Shown piece after piece: positions 16,640-25,899 of a stretch of DNA of 64,000 bases. The stretch spans positions 1 to 64,000 of the forward strand of contig NZ_JAHXBN010000024.1 in the NCBI RefSeq assembly GCF_019924045.1, in the 5' to 3' direction. A program made the translations under genes and the position numbers. Source of the DNA: Dyadobacter fermentans (GTDB lineage: Bacteria; Bacteroidota; Bacteroidia; Cytophagales; Spirosomataceae). Position 1 is the stretch's first letter, and every line of letters starts with the position of its first letter. Under the pieces are notes generated by a model. That model was not told the origin of the DNA and ran no database searches. It saw only the letters and a list, made by a program, of their open reading frames with translations.

Positions 16640-16860
16640 AATGGTCGGGAGTGGTCATTTGTGGTCAGGGGTGGTCATTTATAGTCAAGTGTGGTCATGA
16701 ATTGTCATGAATTATCATGAATTGTCATTGGTAGTTCTTTATGCGAACAGTTTCAATTTCTCTCCCTCATTACATTCCACACTTAACAACACCTGACCAC
16801 ACATGACAACACATGACAACACCTGACAACACTTGACTACTTCCTGACAACACACACATT
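16640..16860. repeat. Two opposed decamer arrays between the TolC and RND genes
   Basis: 16640-16730 repeats GTGGTCATTT/GTGGTCAGGG/TTGTCATGAA-type decamers. 16784-16855 repeats the reverse-complement theme CACCTGACCA/CACATGACAA. The arms can pair around an unrelated centre of about 50 bp. The motif is the same as in the tandem repeat at 141-330. Short frames through it are Cys/Val-rich artefacts. Confidence 0.85.
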
Positions 16861-16886
16861 CGGTACTAACCATACATTTCAGTAAC

Positions 16887-19800
16887 ATGGATTTAATACG
16901 TTTTGCATTACGTAAACCGATCACCATCATGGTGATAGTAGCCGGTTTATTCTTTTTCGGTATCGATGCAGTGCGGAAGATCAAGGTCGATATCTTCCCG
17001 AAACTCGATTTGCCGGTGATGTACATCGCTCACCCGTTCGGGGGGTACACGCCCGACCAAATGGAGACCTTCTTTGCCAAGCAATACATCAACATCCTCC
17101 TCTATGTAAACGGTATCAAAAGCATAGAAACGAAGAACATCCAGGGCCTGACCCTGATGAAGGTAAACTTCTATCCCGGTACTAACATGGCACAGGCCTC
17201 GGCAGAGCTGAGTGCATTCACCAACCGTGCACAGGCCATCTTCCCGCCGGGCTCCAACCCGCCGTTCATTATCCGCTTCGATGCATCGACTTTGCCGGTG
17301 GGCCAGTTGGTATTGAGTTCTGAAAAACGCAGCAACAACGAACTGCTCGACCTCGCGAACGTGTATGTACGCTCGACATTTACCTCGATCCCAGGTCTGG
17401 TTTCGGCCCCTCCTTTCGGTGGGAACATCCGTACGATCGTTGTGAAGGCCGATCCTGAGCTGCTGCGTGCACATAACCTCACGCCCGACCAACTCGTGGA
17501 AGCATTGCGTGTGAACAATCAGACCGCGCCTTCGGGTAACGTGCGGATTGGCGACAAAAACTATATCACACCTACCAATACGACCATTCACACGGTGAAG
17601 GAATTTGAAAACATCCCGCTCTTCAAAGGCGGTGTGCAGAACCTCTACCTGCGGGATGTAGCGACGGTGGAAGACGGCGCCGATATTACCTCCGGCTATG
17701 GACTTGTGAACGGCAAGCGCTCGGTGTATCTGAGTATTGCCAAAAGCGCCGATGCTTCCACGTGGGAAGTGGTTCAAAACCTGAAAAAAGCTATTCCACG
17801 CATTCAGAGTACCTTGCCGGAGGATGTTAAGATAAGCTACGAGTTCGATCAATCGACTTACGTAATGAACTCCGTGAAGAGCTTGCTTACGGAAGGCGCC
17901 ATTGGTGCCATCCTGACGGGGCTTATGGTACTTCTCTTCCTCGGTGACCCACGGGGTGCATTGATCGTGATCCTGACCATCCCGACGTCCATTATCGCCG
18001 GCGTTTTGTTCCTGAACCTCTTCGGGCAAACAATCAATATTATGACATTGAGCGGCCTGGCACTGGCGATCGGTATCCTGGTCGATGAAAGTACCGTCAC
18101 GATCGAAAACATCCACCAGCATTTTGATATGGGGAAACCCAAGTCGCTCGCTATTTGGGATGCCTGTAAGGAAATCGCGTTCCCTAAGTTGCTCATCCTC
18201 TTCTGTATTCTGGCCGTATTTGCGCCTGCATTCACGATGGGCGGTATTCCGGGATCATTGTTCCTGCCGCTGGCATTGGCGATCGGGTTCAGTATGATCG
18301 TTTCGTACTTCCTCGCGCAGACATTCGTGCCCGTGATGGCCAACTGGATCATGAAAGTGAAGCACCATAAAAAGGCGGATGGCTCGGAAATGACCGATGC
18401 CGAAGAATTTGCGGCATCCGGTCTCAGCAAAGATCCCGAATCCCAGAAAGAAGCATTGATCCACCGCGCCGACCAGAATGGCAAGATAAGCCTGTTCGAA
18501 CGTATTCGGGCCCGGTTTATGCGCTTCGTTAACCGCGTAATGCCTTTCCGCAAACCCATCGTAGCGGCATACCTGATTATTACCACCGCATTAGCCGCGT
18601 TTCTGCTAAGCCATATTGGAAAGGATGTTTTGCCCAAAGTGAATGGCAGTCAGTTCCAGGTGCGCCTGCGTGCGCCGGAGGGTACGCGTATCGAGCGCAC
18701 AGAGGAGAAAACGCTGAAAACGATCGACATTATCAAGAAAATCGTGGGACCGCAGAATGTATCGGTTACCTCGGCATATGTAGGCCAGCACCCTGCATTG
18801 TTTTCGGTAAACCCTATTTACCTTTTTATGGCAGGACCGCAGGAAGCGGTTTTGCAGGTGGGCTTACACGAAGAATTCCACACGAACCTGGATGAATTGA
18901 AAGAAAAGATCCGCCGCGAAGTAAAACAAGCGATCCCCGACCTGACCATGTCTTTCGAACCGATTGAATTGACCGACAAGATCCTCAGCCAGGGCTCCCC
19001 TACACCCATCGAAGTGCGAATGTCGGGAAGAAGCAAAAAGCTGAACGAAGAATATGCGCAGAAGGTAATCTCGAAGTTGAAGGAAATCAGCTATTTGCGG
19101 GATATTCAACTGGGACAATCCAACAAATACCCGGCCATTAAAATTGAAGTCGACCGCATGCGGGCAGCGCAATTGGGTGTGGACATGAATGATGTTTCGA
19201 GATCACTGATCGCCTCGACATCTTCTTCTCGCTACACCGACAAAAATATCTGGGTCGATGAAAAAGGCGGATTCAGCTATTCTGTTCAGGTGCAAATCCC
19301 GGAAAGTAAAATGAACAGCGTAGAGGAAATGAGGGAAATCCCGCTGCTCCGAAATGCCAACCGTCCCGTGCTTGGCGATATTGCGACAATCACGCCTGAT
19401 ACCACTTATGGCGAAAATGATAACCTTGGTGCCATGCCGGTACTCTCGGTTACCGCCAACTTGAACAATACCGACCTGGGCGTAGCGCAAGCTGACGTGA
19501 GAAAAGCGCTAGCCTCCCTGGGCGAACTGCCGCGCGGATTGACCGTGGAGCTGGTAGGTTTGAGCCAGACATTGACAGACACATTGGACAGCCTTCAAAA
19601 TGGCCTCGTAGTTGCCATTGTGGTGATATTCCTCATGCTGGCGGCTAACTTCCAGTCGTTTAAAGTATCGGCGATCGTGTTGGCGACAGTGCCGGCCGTA
19701 ATCCTCGGCTCGCTGGCGTTGCTGATGGTAACCGGCTCCACATTGAACCTCCAAAGTTATATGGGCATTATCATGTCTGTGGGGGTATCGATTTCGAATG

Positions 19801-20141
19801 CGGTGCTTTTGATTACCAATGCCGAGCAGTTGCGCAAGCACAGCGGCAATGCCATTGAGGCCGCGAAAGAATCCGCCGGCCTCCGTCTGCGCCCCATCGT
19901 GATGACCGCCGTAGCGATGGTCGTGGGGATGATCCCGATGGCGAGCGGGCTGGGTGAAGCAGGTGATCAATCCTCACCGCTGGGCCGTGCGGTAATCGGC
20001 GGGCTCATCGCCTCCACATTCGCTGCATTGTTCATTCTCCCGCTCGTGTTCGCGTGGGGACAGGGCAAAGCGTCGACGCAAAGCGTTTCCCTCGATCCGG
20101 AGGATGAAGAAAGCAAGTATTATGTTCCAATGACCCGTTAA
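16887..20141 (+). CDS. RND-family efflux permease (AcrB/MMPL type)
   Basis: Inner-membrane proton-driven pump of 1084 residues, close to family length. TM1 lies in FALRKPITIMVIVAGLFFF; the first porter domain follows, then the TM2-6 block with SGLALAIGILVDESTVTIEN, the conserved acidic TM4 motif (about 390-405). A cytosolic loop near 480-530 (KHHKKADGSEMTDAEEF) is somewhat extended. The second half repeats the layout and ends with the TM block SYMGIIMSVGVSISNAVLL. The substrate (drug, metal or lipid-like) cannot be told. It works with the TolC protein upstream and the adaptor 24 bp downstream. Confidence 0.95.
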   Translation: MDLIRFALRKPITIMVIVAGLFFFGIDAVRKIKVDIFPKLDLPVMYIAHPFGGYTPDQMETFFAKQYINILLYVNGIKSIETKNIQGLTLMKVNFYPGTNMAQASAELSAFTNRAQAIFPPGSNPPFIIRFDASTLPVGQLVLSSEKRSNNELLDLANVYVRSTFTSIPGLVSAPPFGGNIRTIVVKADPELLRAHNLTPDQLVEALRVNNQTAPSGNVRIGDKNYITPTNTTIHTVKEFENIPLFKGGVQNLYLRDVATVEDGADITSGYGLVNGKRSVYLSIAKSADASTWEVVQNLKKAIPRIQSTLPEDVKISYEFDQSTYVMNSVKSLLTEGAIGAILTGLMVLLFLGDPRGALIVILTIPTSIIAGVLFLNLFGQTINIMTLSGLALAIGILVDESTVTIENIHQHFDMGKPKSLAIWDACKEIAFPKLLILFCILAVFAPAFTMGGIPGSLFLPLALAIGFSMIVSYFLAQTFVPVMANWIMKVKHHKKADGSEMTDAEEFAASGLSKDPESQKEALIHRADQNGKISLFERIRARFMRFVNRVMPFRKPIVAAYLIITTALAAFLLSHIGKDVLPKVNGSQFQVRLRAPEGTRIERTEEKTLKTIDIIKKIVGPQNVSVTSAYVGQHPALFSVNPIYLFMAGPQEAVLQVGLHEEFHTNLDELKEKIRREVKQAIPDLTMSFEPIELTDKILSQGSPTPIEVRMSGRSKKLNEEYAQKVISKLKEISYLRDIQLGQSNKYPAIKIEVDRMRAAQLGVDMNDVSRSLIASTSSSRYTDKNIWVDEKGGFSYSVQVQIPESKMNSVEEMREIPLLRNANRPVLGDIATITPDTTYGENDNLGAMPVLSVTANLNNTDLGVAQADVRKALASLGELPRGLTVELVGLSQTLTDTLDSLQNGLVVAIVVIFLMLAANFQSFKVSAIVLATVPAVILGSLALLMVTGSTLNLQSYMGIIMSVGVSISNAVLLITNAEQLRKHSGNAIEAAKESAGLRLRPIVMTAVAMVVGMIPMASGLGEAGDQSSPLGRAVIGGLIASTFAALFILPLVFAWGQGKASTQSVSLDPEDEESKYYVPMTR

Positions 20142-20165
20142 TCACAACATCGAACCTATCCGACT

Positions 20166-21302
20166 ATGAGACATATTCATCAAATCGCCATGACCGTACT
20201 CGTTGCAGGCGCAGCGACGGTCCTGCAAAGCTGCGGTTCGTCACGGGCCGAAGAAGAAGAGAGTAAGAAAGCGGCGGCCGAGGCGAGTGCGGGCGCAGCC
20301 GTGGTGGATGCATTCCCGCTCAAAAAAGAACAACTCGTATCCAATATCCAGATCCCCGGCGAGCTGATCGCCTACCAGCAGGTGGATATTTATGCCAAAG
20401 TGAGCAGTTTTGTCAAAAAACTCCACGTGGATGTAGGCAGCGAAGTGCGCGAAGGCCAGCTGTTGGCCACGATGGAGGCGCCGGAACTTACCTCGCAGCT
20501 TGTTACGAGCGAGTCGCGCCTGAAATCGTTTGAAGCGATATACCAGGCCAGTAAAGCGAATTACGAACGTTTGCTCGAAACGAGCAAAACGCCGGGCACC
20601 GTTTCGCAAAACGACCTGGACGTCGCGCTTGCCAAACAGCGCTCCGACCTCGCTCAACTCGATGCCGCACGCTCTGCCAGTCGTGAAATCACCGATACCC
20701 GCAACTACCTCGAAATACGTGCGCCATTCAGCGGGATTATCTCCGCACGTAATGTAAGTACAGGCGCCTACGTGGGGCCATCGGGCAAGGGCTCGGAGTT
20801 CCCGCTTTTTACATTGGTGGAGCAACGGAAGTTACGCCTTGTGGTGAGTGTGCCGGAGCAATATACCAGCTATCTTAAAAACCAAAGCCAGGTTACATTC
20901 AAAGTAAAATCGCTTCCTAACCAGAATTTCCCCGCCAAAGTAAGCCGCCTCGCGGGTGCGCTGGACGTGCGTTTACGTTCGCAACGCACGGAAATGGATG
21001 TGATTAACAGTGATAGAAAACTTTTACCTGGTATGATTGCCGAGGTTTCCATTCCGTTATCGGGTGATGTGAACACTTTTGCCGTTCCGAGAACGGCCGT
21101 GCTGAATTCGACGCAGGGAACTTATGTGATTAAGGTCGTAGATAAGCGGGCGGTATGGGTGCCGGTGAAAACGGGCAGCAGCGGTACCGAAAAAACCGAG
21201 ATTTTCGGTGATGTCAAAGAAGGTGACGTACTCGTGAAAGTGGCCAATGAAGAAATCCGCGACAATTCGGATTTGAAAAATGTGAAGCAGGCGGCCATTT
21301 AG
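20166..21302 (+). CDS. RND efflux periplasmic adaptor, lipoprotein
   Basis: Membrane-fusion protein of 378 residues linking pump and channel. The signal peptide ends in a lipobox, LQSC, with the lipidated Cys at 23. A charged, Ala-rich linker is followed by a barrel-sandwich strand (QVDIYAKVSSFVKKLHVDVGSEVREGQLLATMEAPEL, first half of the lipoyl domain), an alpha-hairpin (about 95-175), the second lipoyl half (LEIRAPFSGIISARNVSTGAYV), a beta-barrel domain and a membrane-proximal domain. It is last in the operon. Confidence 0.93.
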   Translation: MRHIHQIAMTVLVAGAATVLQSCGSSRAEEEESKKAAAEASAGAAVVDAFPLKKEQLVSNIQIPGELIAYQQVDIYAKVSSFVKKLHVDVGSEVREGQLLATMEAPELTSQLVTSESRLKSFEAIYQASKANYERLLETSKTPGTVSQNDLDVALAKQRSDLAQLDAARSASREITDTRNYLEIRAPFSGIISARNVSTGAYVGPSGKGSEFPLFTLVEQRKLRLVVSVPEQYTSYLKNQSQVTFKVKSLPNQNFPAKVSRLAGALDVRLRSQRTEMDVINSDRKLLPGMIAEVSIPLSGDVNTFAVPRTAVLNSTQGTYVIKVVDKRAVWVPVKTGSSGTEKTEIFGDVKEGDVLVKVANEEIRDNSDLKNVKQAAI

Positions 21303-21307
21303 GGCCG

Positions 21308-21928
21308 TCAGCGAAGGGCAGTTTTGCCCTCATTCAGTACGATTCTTAGTTTGAAACCTGCAAGATCGGTCTTTACCTCACGGCAAAGGCCGTTTTTGTA
21401 GGAATACACCCCCTCCTTCCCATCCGGTAGCGTTACGCCGTATCGGCCCTCAGAAAGCTTCCGAATGTTGCACATCTTGCCGTAACGTTCGGAATAGACT
21501 TCGGTAATATTGACAGGCTCCTTGTAATACAGGCCGGTAATGGTGCTGCTGATGGGCTTATTTACCACCACATTGGGTTTGTCGCTCACGTCCTCTCCCG
21601 AGAATAGCACTTCGTAAAGTGATTTGGAACTGGTTTTGGTGAGCGTTTTCTCTTTGAGATCGCCGTTGACGTGGTGTGCACAGGTGGCGGAGACGAGTTT
21701 GCCTTGCACATAATTGGTTTGGGTCGAGTATGACCCTTTGTAGAACATTACCTTAAAATCCGATTCGATCCGGTGCGTTTCCGTATTATCCGTGCCCTTT
21801 TCATCGAATACCTTCAAAGATCCGATCGTGCGGCCCGCCACGATCACATCGTAGACATTCTGCGCCCTGGCGACAGAAACAGCGAGCATTAAACACCCGA
21901 TCAATACAAACCCCGATACACGCATCAT
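21308..21928 (-). CDS. Exported protein, DUF6134-like
   Basis: An exported protein of about 206 residues with signal peptide MMRVSGFVLIGCLMLAVSVARA. The mature part is beta-rich: YDVIVAGRTIGSLKVF, HRIESDFKVMFYKGSYST, and a conserved-looking KPISSTITGLYYKEP. This resembles the DUF6134 group of Bacteroidota as I remember it; no biochemical function is known to me. I start at 21928 because the longer frame from 21976 adds non-signal residues. It converges on the efflux adaptor with 5 bp between the stops. Confidence 0.65.
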   Translation of the reverse strand: MMRVSGFVLIGCLMLAVSVARAQNVYDVIVAGRTIGSLKVFDEKGTDNTETHRIESDFKVMFYKGSYSTQTNYVQGKLVSATCAHHVNGDLKEKTLTKTSSKSLYEVLFSGEDVSDKPNVVVNKPISSTITGLYYKEPVNITEVYSERYGKMCNIRKLSEGRYGVTLPDGKEGVYSYKNGLCREVKTDLAGFKLRIVLNEGKTALR

Positions 21929-22116
21929 CCCTCTTGTTTTAGTTCCCAATCGTGTGCAATCTCCTAATAACTCCATTATTTCTGTTCCTATTGCCTTTGC
22001 ACAAAGATTATCAAGCCCTTAACTTACTGCAATGCACTGGAAGAGTGGCGACCGTTCGGGAAAAAGGGGGATTAAATGCCACACCAGTTAGTGAACGGCA
22101 TCTGATCCCCCAAAGC

Positions 22117-22761
22117 TTAAAACCGGCCGAATTTCAGGGTCAGGTTGTAAGAAATATTGCTCAAATCACTGTCGGTAAGGCCATTGCCTTTTGCATTAAA
22201 TGCTTTACGGTAGGAAACACCGGGACTGAACCGCATCCATTTCAATAAATTAAACTCCACCTGCACACCGGGTTCCATCACGAAAAAGCATTTCGCGTCG
22301 TCGTTGTCGTGGCGATCGTCCCAATCGTCCCAGTCCCAATCGTCTATATCGTGGCGATCGTATTGCAGTGTGAAACCGGCACCTGTCAGCAAATTGGCCG
22401 TGACATGCACCCTACGCGTCGATGCAAACACATATTCGGTCATCAACCCGAACTGACCATACTGATACGTCATTTTACGAGCGGGGAAATTCTGTTCCAA
22501 GGCTGGTACCGGAATGTAGTTCGTGGTAGCAGAAGCGCCCACCCCTAACAGAAACCGCTGATTAATGAACCAGCCTCCGTATAGCTCGGCCATGTTCGCG
22601 TAATCGCCATTGATTTTCGTAAACTTATTGGAAATCGCCGCATAGCCACCGGAGCGGTAAATGCCACGGCTTTGAAAGAGCGTTTGGTTATCCTGCGCAA
22701 ACGTGCTGACAGTAGCACCAAGGCCCAAGATGAAGGTGAGTGATAAAAGAGTCCTTTTCAT
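22117..22761 (-). CDS. Small outer-membrane beta-barrel-like protein with Asp/Trp insert
   Basis: A 214-residue exported protein (MKRTLLSLTFILGLGATVSTFAQ). Alternating hydrophobic strands (NMAELYGGWFINQRFLLGVG, YGQFGLMTEYVFAS, MRFSPGVSYRKAF, ISYNLTLKFGRF) and a C-terminal Phe suggest a small beta barrel. Between two strands lies an acidic low-complexity stretch (DDWDWDDWDDRHDNDD, about 138-153), probably a surface or periplasmic loop and possibly cation-binding. Specific function unknown; a single-gene unit. Confidence 0.7.
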   Translation of the reverse strand: MKRTLLSLTFILGLGATVSTFAQDNQTLFQSRGIYRSGGYAAISNKFTKINGDYANMAELYGGWFINQRFLLGVGASATTNYIPVPALEQNFPARKMTYQYGQFGLMTEYVFASTRRVHVTANLLTGAGFTLQYDRHDIDDWDWDDWDDRHDNDDAKCFFVMEPGVQVEFNLLKWMRFSPGVSYRKAFNAKGNGLTDSDLSNISYNLTLKFGRF

Positions 22762-22837
22762 AATCGCTAAGTTGTTTCTTCCGAGACAACCGGCCCCCTC
22801 GATCCCCCTACGCCAACTTTATTTTTTTCCAAAACCG

Positions 22838-24343
22838 TTATTGGGCCAGCGAGAAATCCAGCTGCTGGATCAATGCGGGGTTTTCGGGTGACAGCGTGAA
22901 GTACACTTTGATATTACCCAATGTACATTGCAATTTAAATGTGCCGCGGAGCTGATTTTCAGCGACCATGTCGGTCGACCCGGTGATTGTTCCCGCTTTG
23001 ACAAGCAATGCATCCAACTCCCTGCGGCGGTGCGACACAGAGCGGTCGGGGAAAAAGTTTTCTGCAAAAATGCCACTCTGCTCGGCATTCTGCCAGGTCG
23101 GAAGGAGTTTGACGAGCTGGTCTTTTCGTTGTTTTAAAACGTTCGACACGGCAACGGGCAGCGGTTTCAGTCCCGCCAATGCGATTATTGTATCCAGAAC
23201 AGCCGTATTGATCGTGGCCATACCCGCATACGTGCGGTTTGCATGCGCGATGATGCCGATGCCATACTCCGGCAGAATCTGCCACTGGCTCCCGAATCCC
23301 GGCAAGCCGCCGGTATGCCCGATCCCCGTCCTCCCCTCGCAATCTTTGCTCCAGCGCAACCCGTACCCATAGGCTGAGGCCATCGCACACGCCCGCCCGC
23401 TTGGGTATTTATATGACGCGTTCAAGCTGTTGAGATTCCAGGGCATTTGCATTTCCCGCACGTCGCTGCGAAGTACCGGACCAGCTTCCGCGGAGGAAGA
23501 AGGCGGCCACGCCGATAAATGAAACGCTACATATTTGCTGAAATCGTCGATTGAAGTGATAAGCCCGCCCATGGCGCCATAAGTGCCGTCGTGTTCGAGC
23601 TCCTCCTCCTTCCACACATCATCTTCATACCGGTAACCGTGCGCCAACAGGTTCTTCGGGGCAAGTGTATATTCCCAAATGGTATTGTTCATGCCCAGTG
23701 GTTTGAAAATAACCTCATTTATGTACTGCTGATAAGGCTTGCCCGACACATTGGAGATGATCTTGCCCAACATCGCAAAGCCCAGATTACTGTATTCATA
23801 CGTCACGCCCGGCACATTGGAGAAGGAAATGCCTTTCTTAATCAATGCGATTAGCTGCTCGTCCTTGGTATCGAGCTGGCGGTCCCCCCACGGGTTATCC
23901 TCGGGAAAGCCGGCCATGTGGGTAAGCAGGTGCCGGATGGTAATCGCAGGCGCATCTTTCGTCAGCGACGGCATGTTTTTCAATTCGGGGATATAAAGGT
24001 ATGCGGGGTCGTCGAGCTTCAATTTCCCCTCCTTCCTGAGTGCCAGAATGCCCATCGCCGTGACGCTCTTGGACATGGATGCAATGCGGAAAAGGGATTG
24101 GGGCGTCGCTTTTGTAGAAGTTGCGATCTCCGAAAAGCCCTGCCCACCCGAAACAAGCAGCCTGCCATCCACTACCAACCCGAATGCCAACCCGGGGAAA
24201 TGGTTTTTCTCCGCATAGTCGTGGTAGAGTTTCTCAATGACGGGAAGTGTCGCCCTGATTTTATCGACCCGCTCCTGCGAGGCGGTTTGTGACCAGGTTT
24301 GTAATGCAACTAAACTAAGGAGTGAGGTGAAAATGACGCGCAT
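22838..24343 (-). CDS. Secreted serine hydrolase, class C beta-lactamase/esterase family
   Basis: A 501-residue periplasmic protein with signal MRVIFTSLLSLVALQTWSQ. The beta-lactamase-related triad is present: the SxxK nucleophile in SMSKSVTAM (about 92-96), the tyrosine motif in YEYSNLGFA (about 185) and the HTG third motif in GIGHTGGLPGFGSQW. A C-terminal extension (about 400-501) carries a small extra domain. Family members act as D-amino peptidases, esterases or beta-lactamases, so the substrate is not assigned. Confidence 0.88.
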   Translation of the reverse strand: MRVIFTSLLSLVALQTWSQTASQERVDKIRATLPVIEKLYHDYAEKNHFPGLAFGLVVDGRLLVSGGQGFSEIATSTKATPQSLFRIASMSKSVTAMGILALRKEGKLKLDDPAYLYIPELKNMPSLTKDAPAITIRHLLTHMAGFPEDNPWGDRQLDTKDEQLIALIKKGISFSNVPGVTYEYSNLGFAMLGKIISNVSGKPYQQYINEVIFKPLGMNNTIWEYTLAPKNLLAHGYRYEDDVWKEEELEHDGTYGAMGGLITSIDDFSKYVAFHLSAWPPSSSAEAGPVLRSDVREMQMPWNLNSLNASYKYPSGRACAMASAYGYGLRWSKDCEGRTGIGHTGGLPGFGSQWQILPEYGIGIIAHANRTYAGMATINTAVLDTIIALAGLKPLPVAVSNVLKQRKDQLVKLLPTWQNAEQSGIFAENFFPDRSVSHRRRELDALLVKAGTITGSTDMVAENQLRGTFKLQCTLGNIKVYFTLSPENPALIQQLDFSLAQ

Positions 24344-24542
24344 CAGGCAGTGAACAGGTTGGTTAGGTGAACGGGTGAAGTTAAAAAACAGTCACCGTTT
24401 TGCCTACTATTTTACTTACAACCACCTCTTCCCGCACCATTCAACTAGTAAAATACAACGATTCTTGGTTTTGTACAACACATACTTTTTAATTCAATTT
24501 AAAAAATACAATTTCCATGAATTAAATGATTGCCAGATGCGT

Positions 24543-24550
24543 TAAATTTG
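24543..24550 (+). promoter_or_regulatory. Candidate -7 element (TAAATTTG) for the MFS gene
   Basis: TAAATTTG fits TAnnTTTG 104 bp before the MFS ATG. The 24344-24654 intergenic stretch is otherwise AT-rich with no gene visible. Confidence 0.35.
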
Positions 24551-24654
24551 CATTACTGGAAGTTAAGAACTGCACATAATGCAATTTTTACGCCTCTAAC
24601 CCCAGAATCAAAAAAATTAAAAAAATTATATAAAGATATTACTAGTCACACGTC

Positions 24655-25818
24655 ATGAATTATTCGATTTTCGCTCCTTCCGATTCCAGACGATATTTAA
24701 GATGGGCCGTCGCGGCCTTCTTCTTCGTACAAGGGCTCAGCTTCGCCGCCTGGGCAAGCCGTATCCCGGACATTAAAAACATGCTCCACCTCACAGAGGG
24801 TGGACTCGGAACTGTGCTTCTGGCCCTCCCTTTGGGCTTAATGGCCAGCCTTCCGATCTCCGGCTGGATGGTAACCCATTACGGCAGTAAGAAAATGGTG
24901 CTGATCGGGGCCGTTCTCTATGCTATCACGCTGACATTCATCGGTTTTGTAACCCGCACCGAGCAGCTCGTGATTGCATTGTTCGCATTTGGCTTATGGG
25001 GCAACCTTACCAACATTGCCGTAAATACGCAGGCAGTGGCGGTAGAACAGGTTTATGGCAAATCCATTATGGCATCTTTTCACGGGTTATGGAGCCTTGC
25101 GGGCTTCGTGAGTGCGATGATCGGTTCACTGTTCATTTCGGTACATATCCCTCCTCATATCCATTTCATCGTCATCGCGTTGATAGCGTTTGCCATCATT
25201 TTCACGGCGTACAAGCATACGATGCCTGATACGGAGAAAGAGGCAGGCGAAGAGCAACCCATGTTCGTAAAGCCCGACCGCGACCTGCTGATCCTTGGCT
25301 TGATCGGCTTCTGTGCGATGGTCTGCGAGGGCGCCATGTTCGATTGGAGCGGCGTTTATTTCCAGGAGGCTGTTCACGTGCCGGCTTCGATGACCACACT
25401 GGGTTACGTGGCTTTTATGGGGACCATGACCGGCGGACGTTTTGCAGGTGACTGGTTAGCCAACCGTCTCGGACGCCGTAAAATGCTGCAATTGAGTGGT
25501 ACATTAATGGGTACCGGCCTTGCGATCGCAGTAGTGTTCCCGACCCTGATTACTGCTACACTGGGCTTTCTGTTAGTAGGTTTCGGTGTATCATCGGTTG
25601 TTCCACTGGTGTACAGCGCAACCGGACGTTCTAAAACCATGTCGGCAGGAATGGCGCTGGCGGCGGTATCTTCCATCAGCTTTATCGGCTTCCTGATCGG
25701 CCCGCCATTGATCGGTATTGTGGCTCAGTTTGCCAACCTCCGCTGGTCGTTCGCGATCGTAGGCGTGCTGGCAACACTGACGGCCTATTTATCGACCAAA
25801 GCCCGTCTGATCGACTAA
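24655..25818 (+). CDS. MFS transporter
   Basis: A 387-residue inner-membrane transporter with 12 predicted TM segments. The N-terminal ASRIPDIKNMLHLTEGGLGTVLLALPLG, the loop 2-3 region (MVTHYGSKKMVLIG) and a second-half LANRLGRRKMLQLSG follow the MFS A-motif pattern. The N-terminus resembles fucose-permease/YbjJ-type members as I recall them. The substrate is unknown. A terminator follows, so it is monocistronic. Confidence 0.88.
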   Translation: MNYSIFAPSDSRRYLRWAVAAFFFVQGLSFAAWASRIPDIKNMLHLTEGGLGTVLLALPLGLMASLPISGWMVTHYGSKKMVLIGAVLYAITLTFIGFVTRTEQLVIALFAFGLWGNLTNIAVNTQAVAVEQVYGKSIMASFHGLWSLAGFVSAMIGSLFISVHIPPHIHFIVIALIAFAIIFTAYKHTMPDTEKEAGEEQPMFVKPDRDLLILGLIGFCAMVCEGAMFDWSGVYFQEAVHVPASMTTLGYVAFMGTMTGGRFAGDWLANRLGRRKMLQLSGTLMGTGLAIAVVFPTLITATLGFLLVGFGVSSVVPLVYSATGRSKTMSAGMALAAVSSISFIGFLIGPPLIGIVAQFANLRWSFAIVGVLATLTAYLSTKARLID

Positions 25819-25849
25819 GACATACTGGAACACATTTTTCAATGCAAAG

Positions 25850-25885
25850 AGAGGATAGCGGTGACGTTATCCTCTTTTCGTTTTT
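25850..25885 (+). terminator. Rho-independent terminator after the MFS gene
   Basis: AGAGGATA (25850) pairs with TATCCTCT (25868-25875) and is followed by TTTCGTTTTT. Confidence 0.85.
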
Positions 25886-25899
25886 AAAGCGCAAAACCT

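Noticed and set aside
16739..17026. Minus-strand frame with a Cys/Val-rich run
   Set aside because: The composition comes from translating the decamer repeat, and it overlaps the RND gene start.
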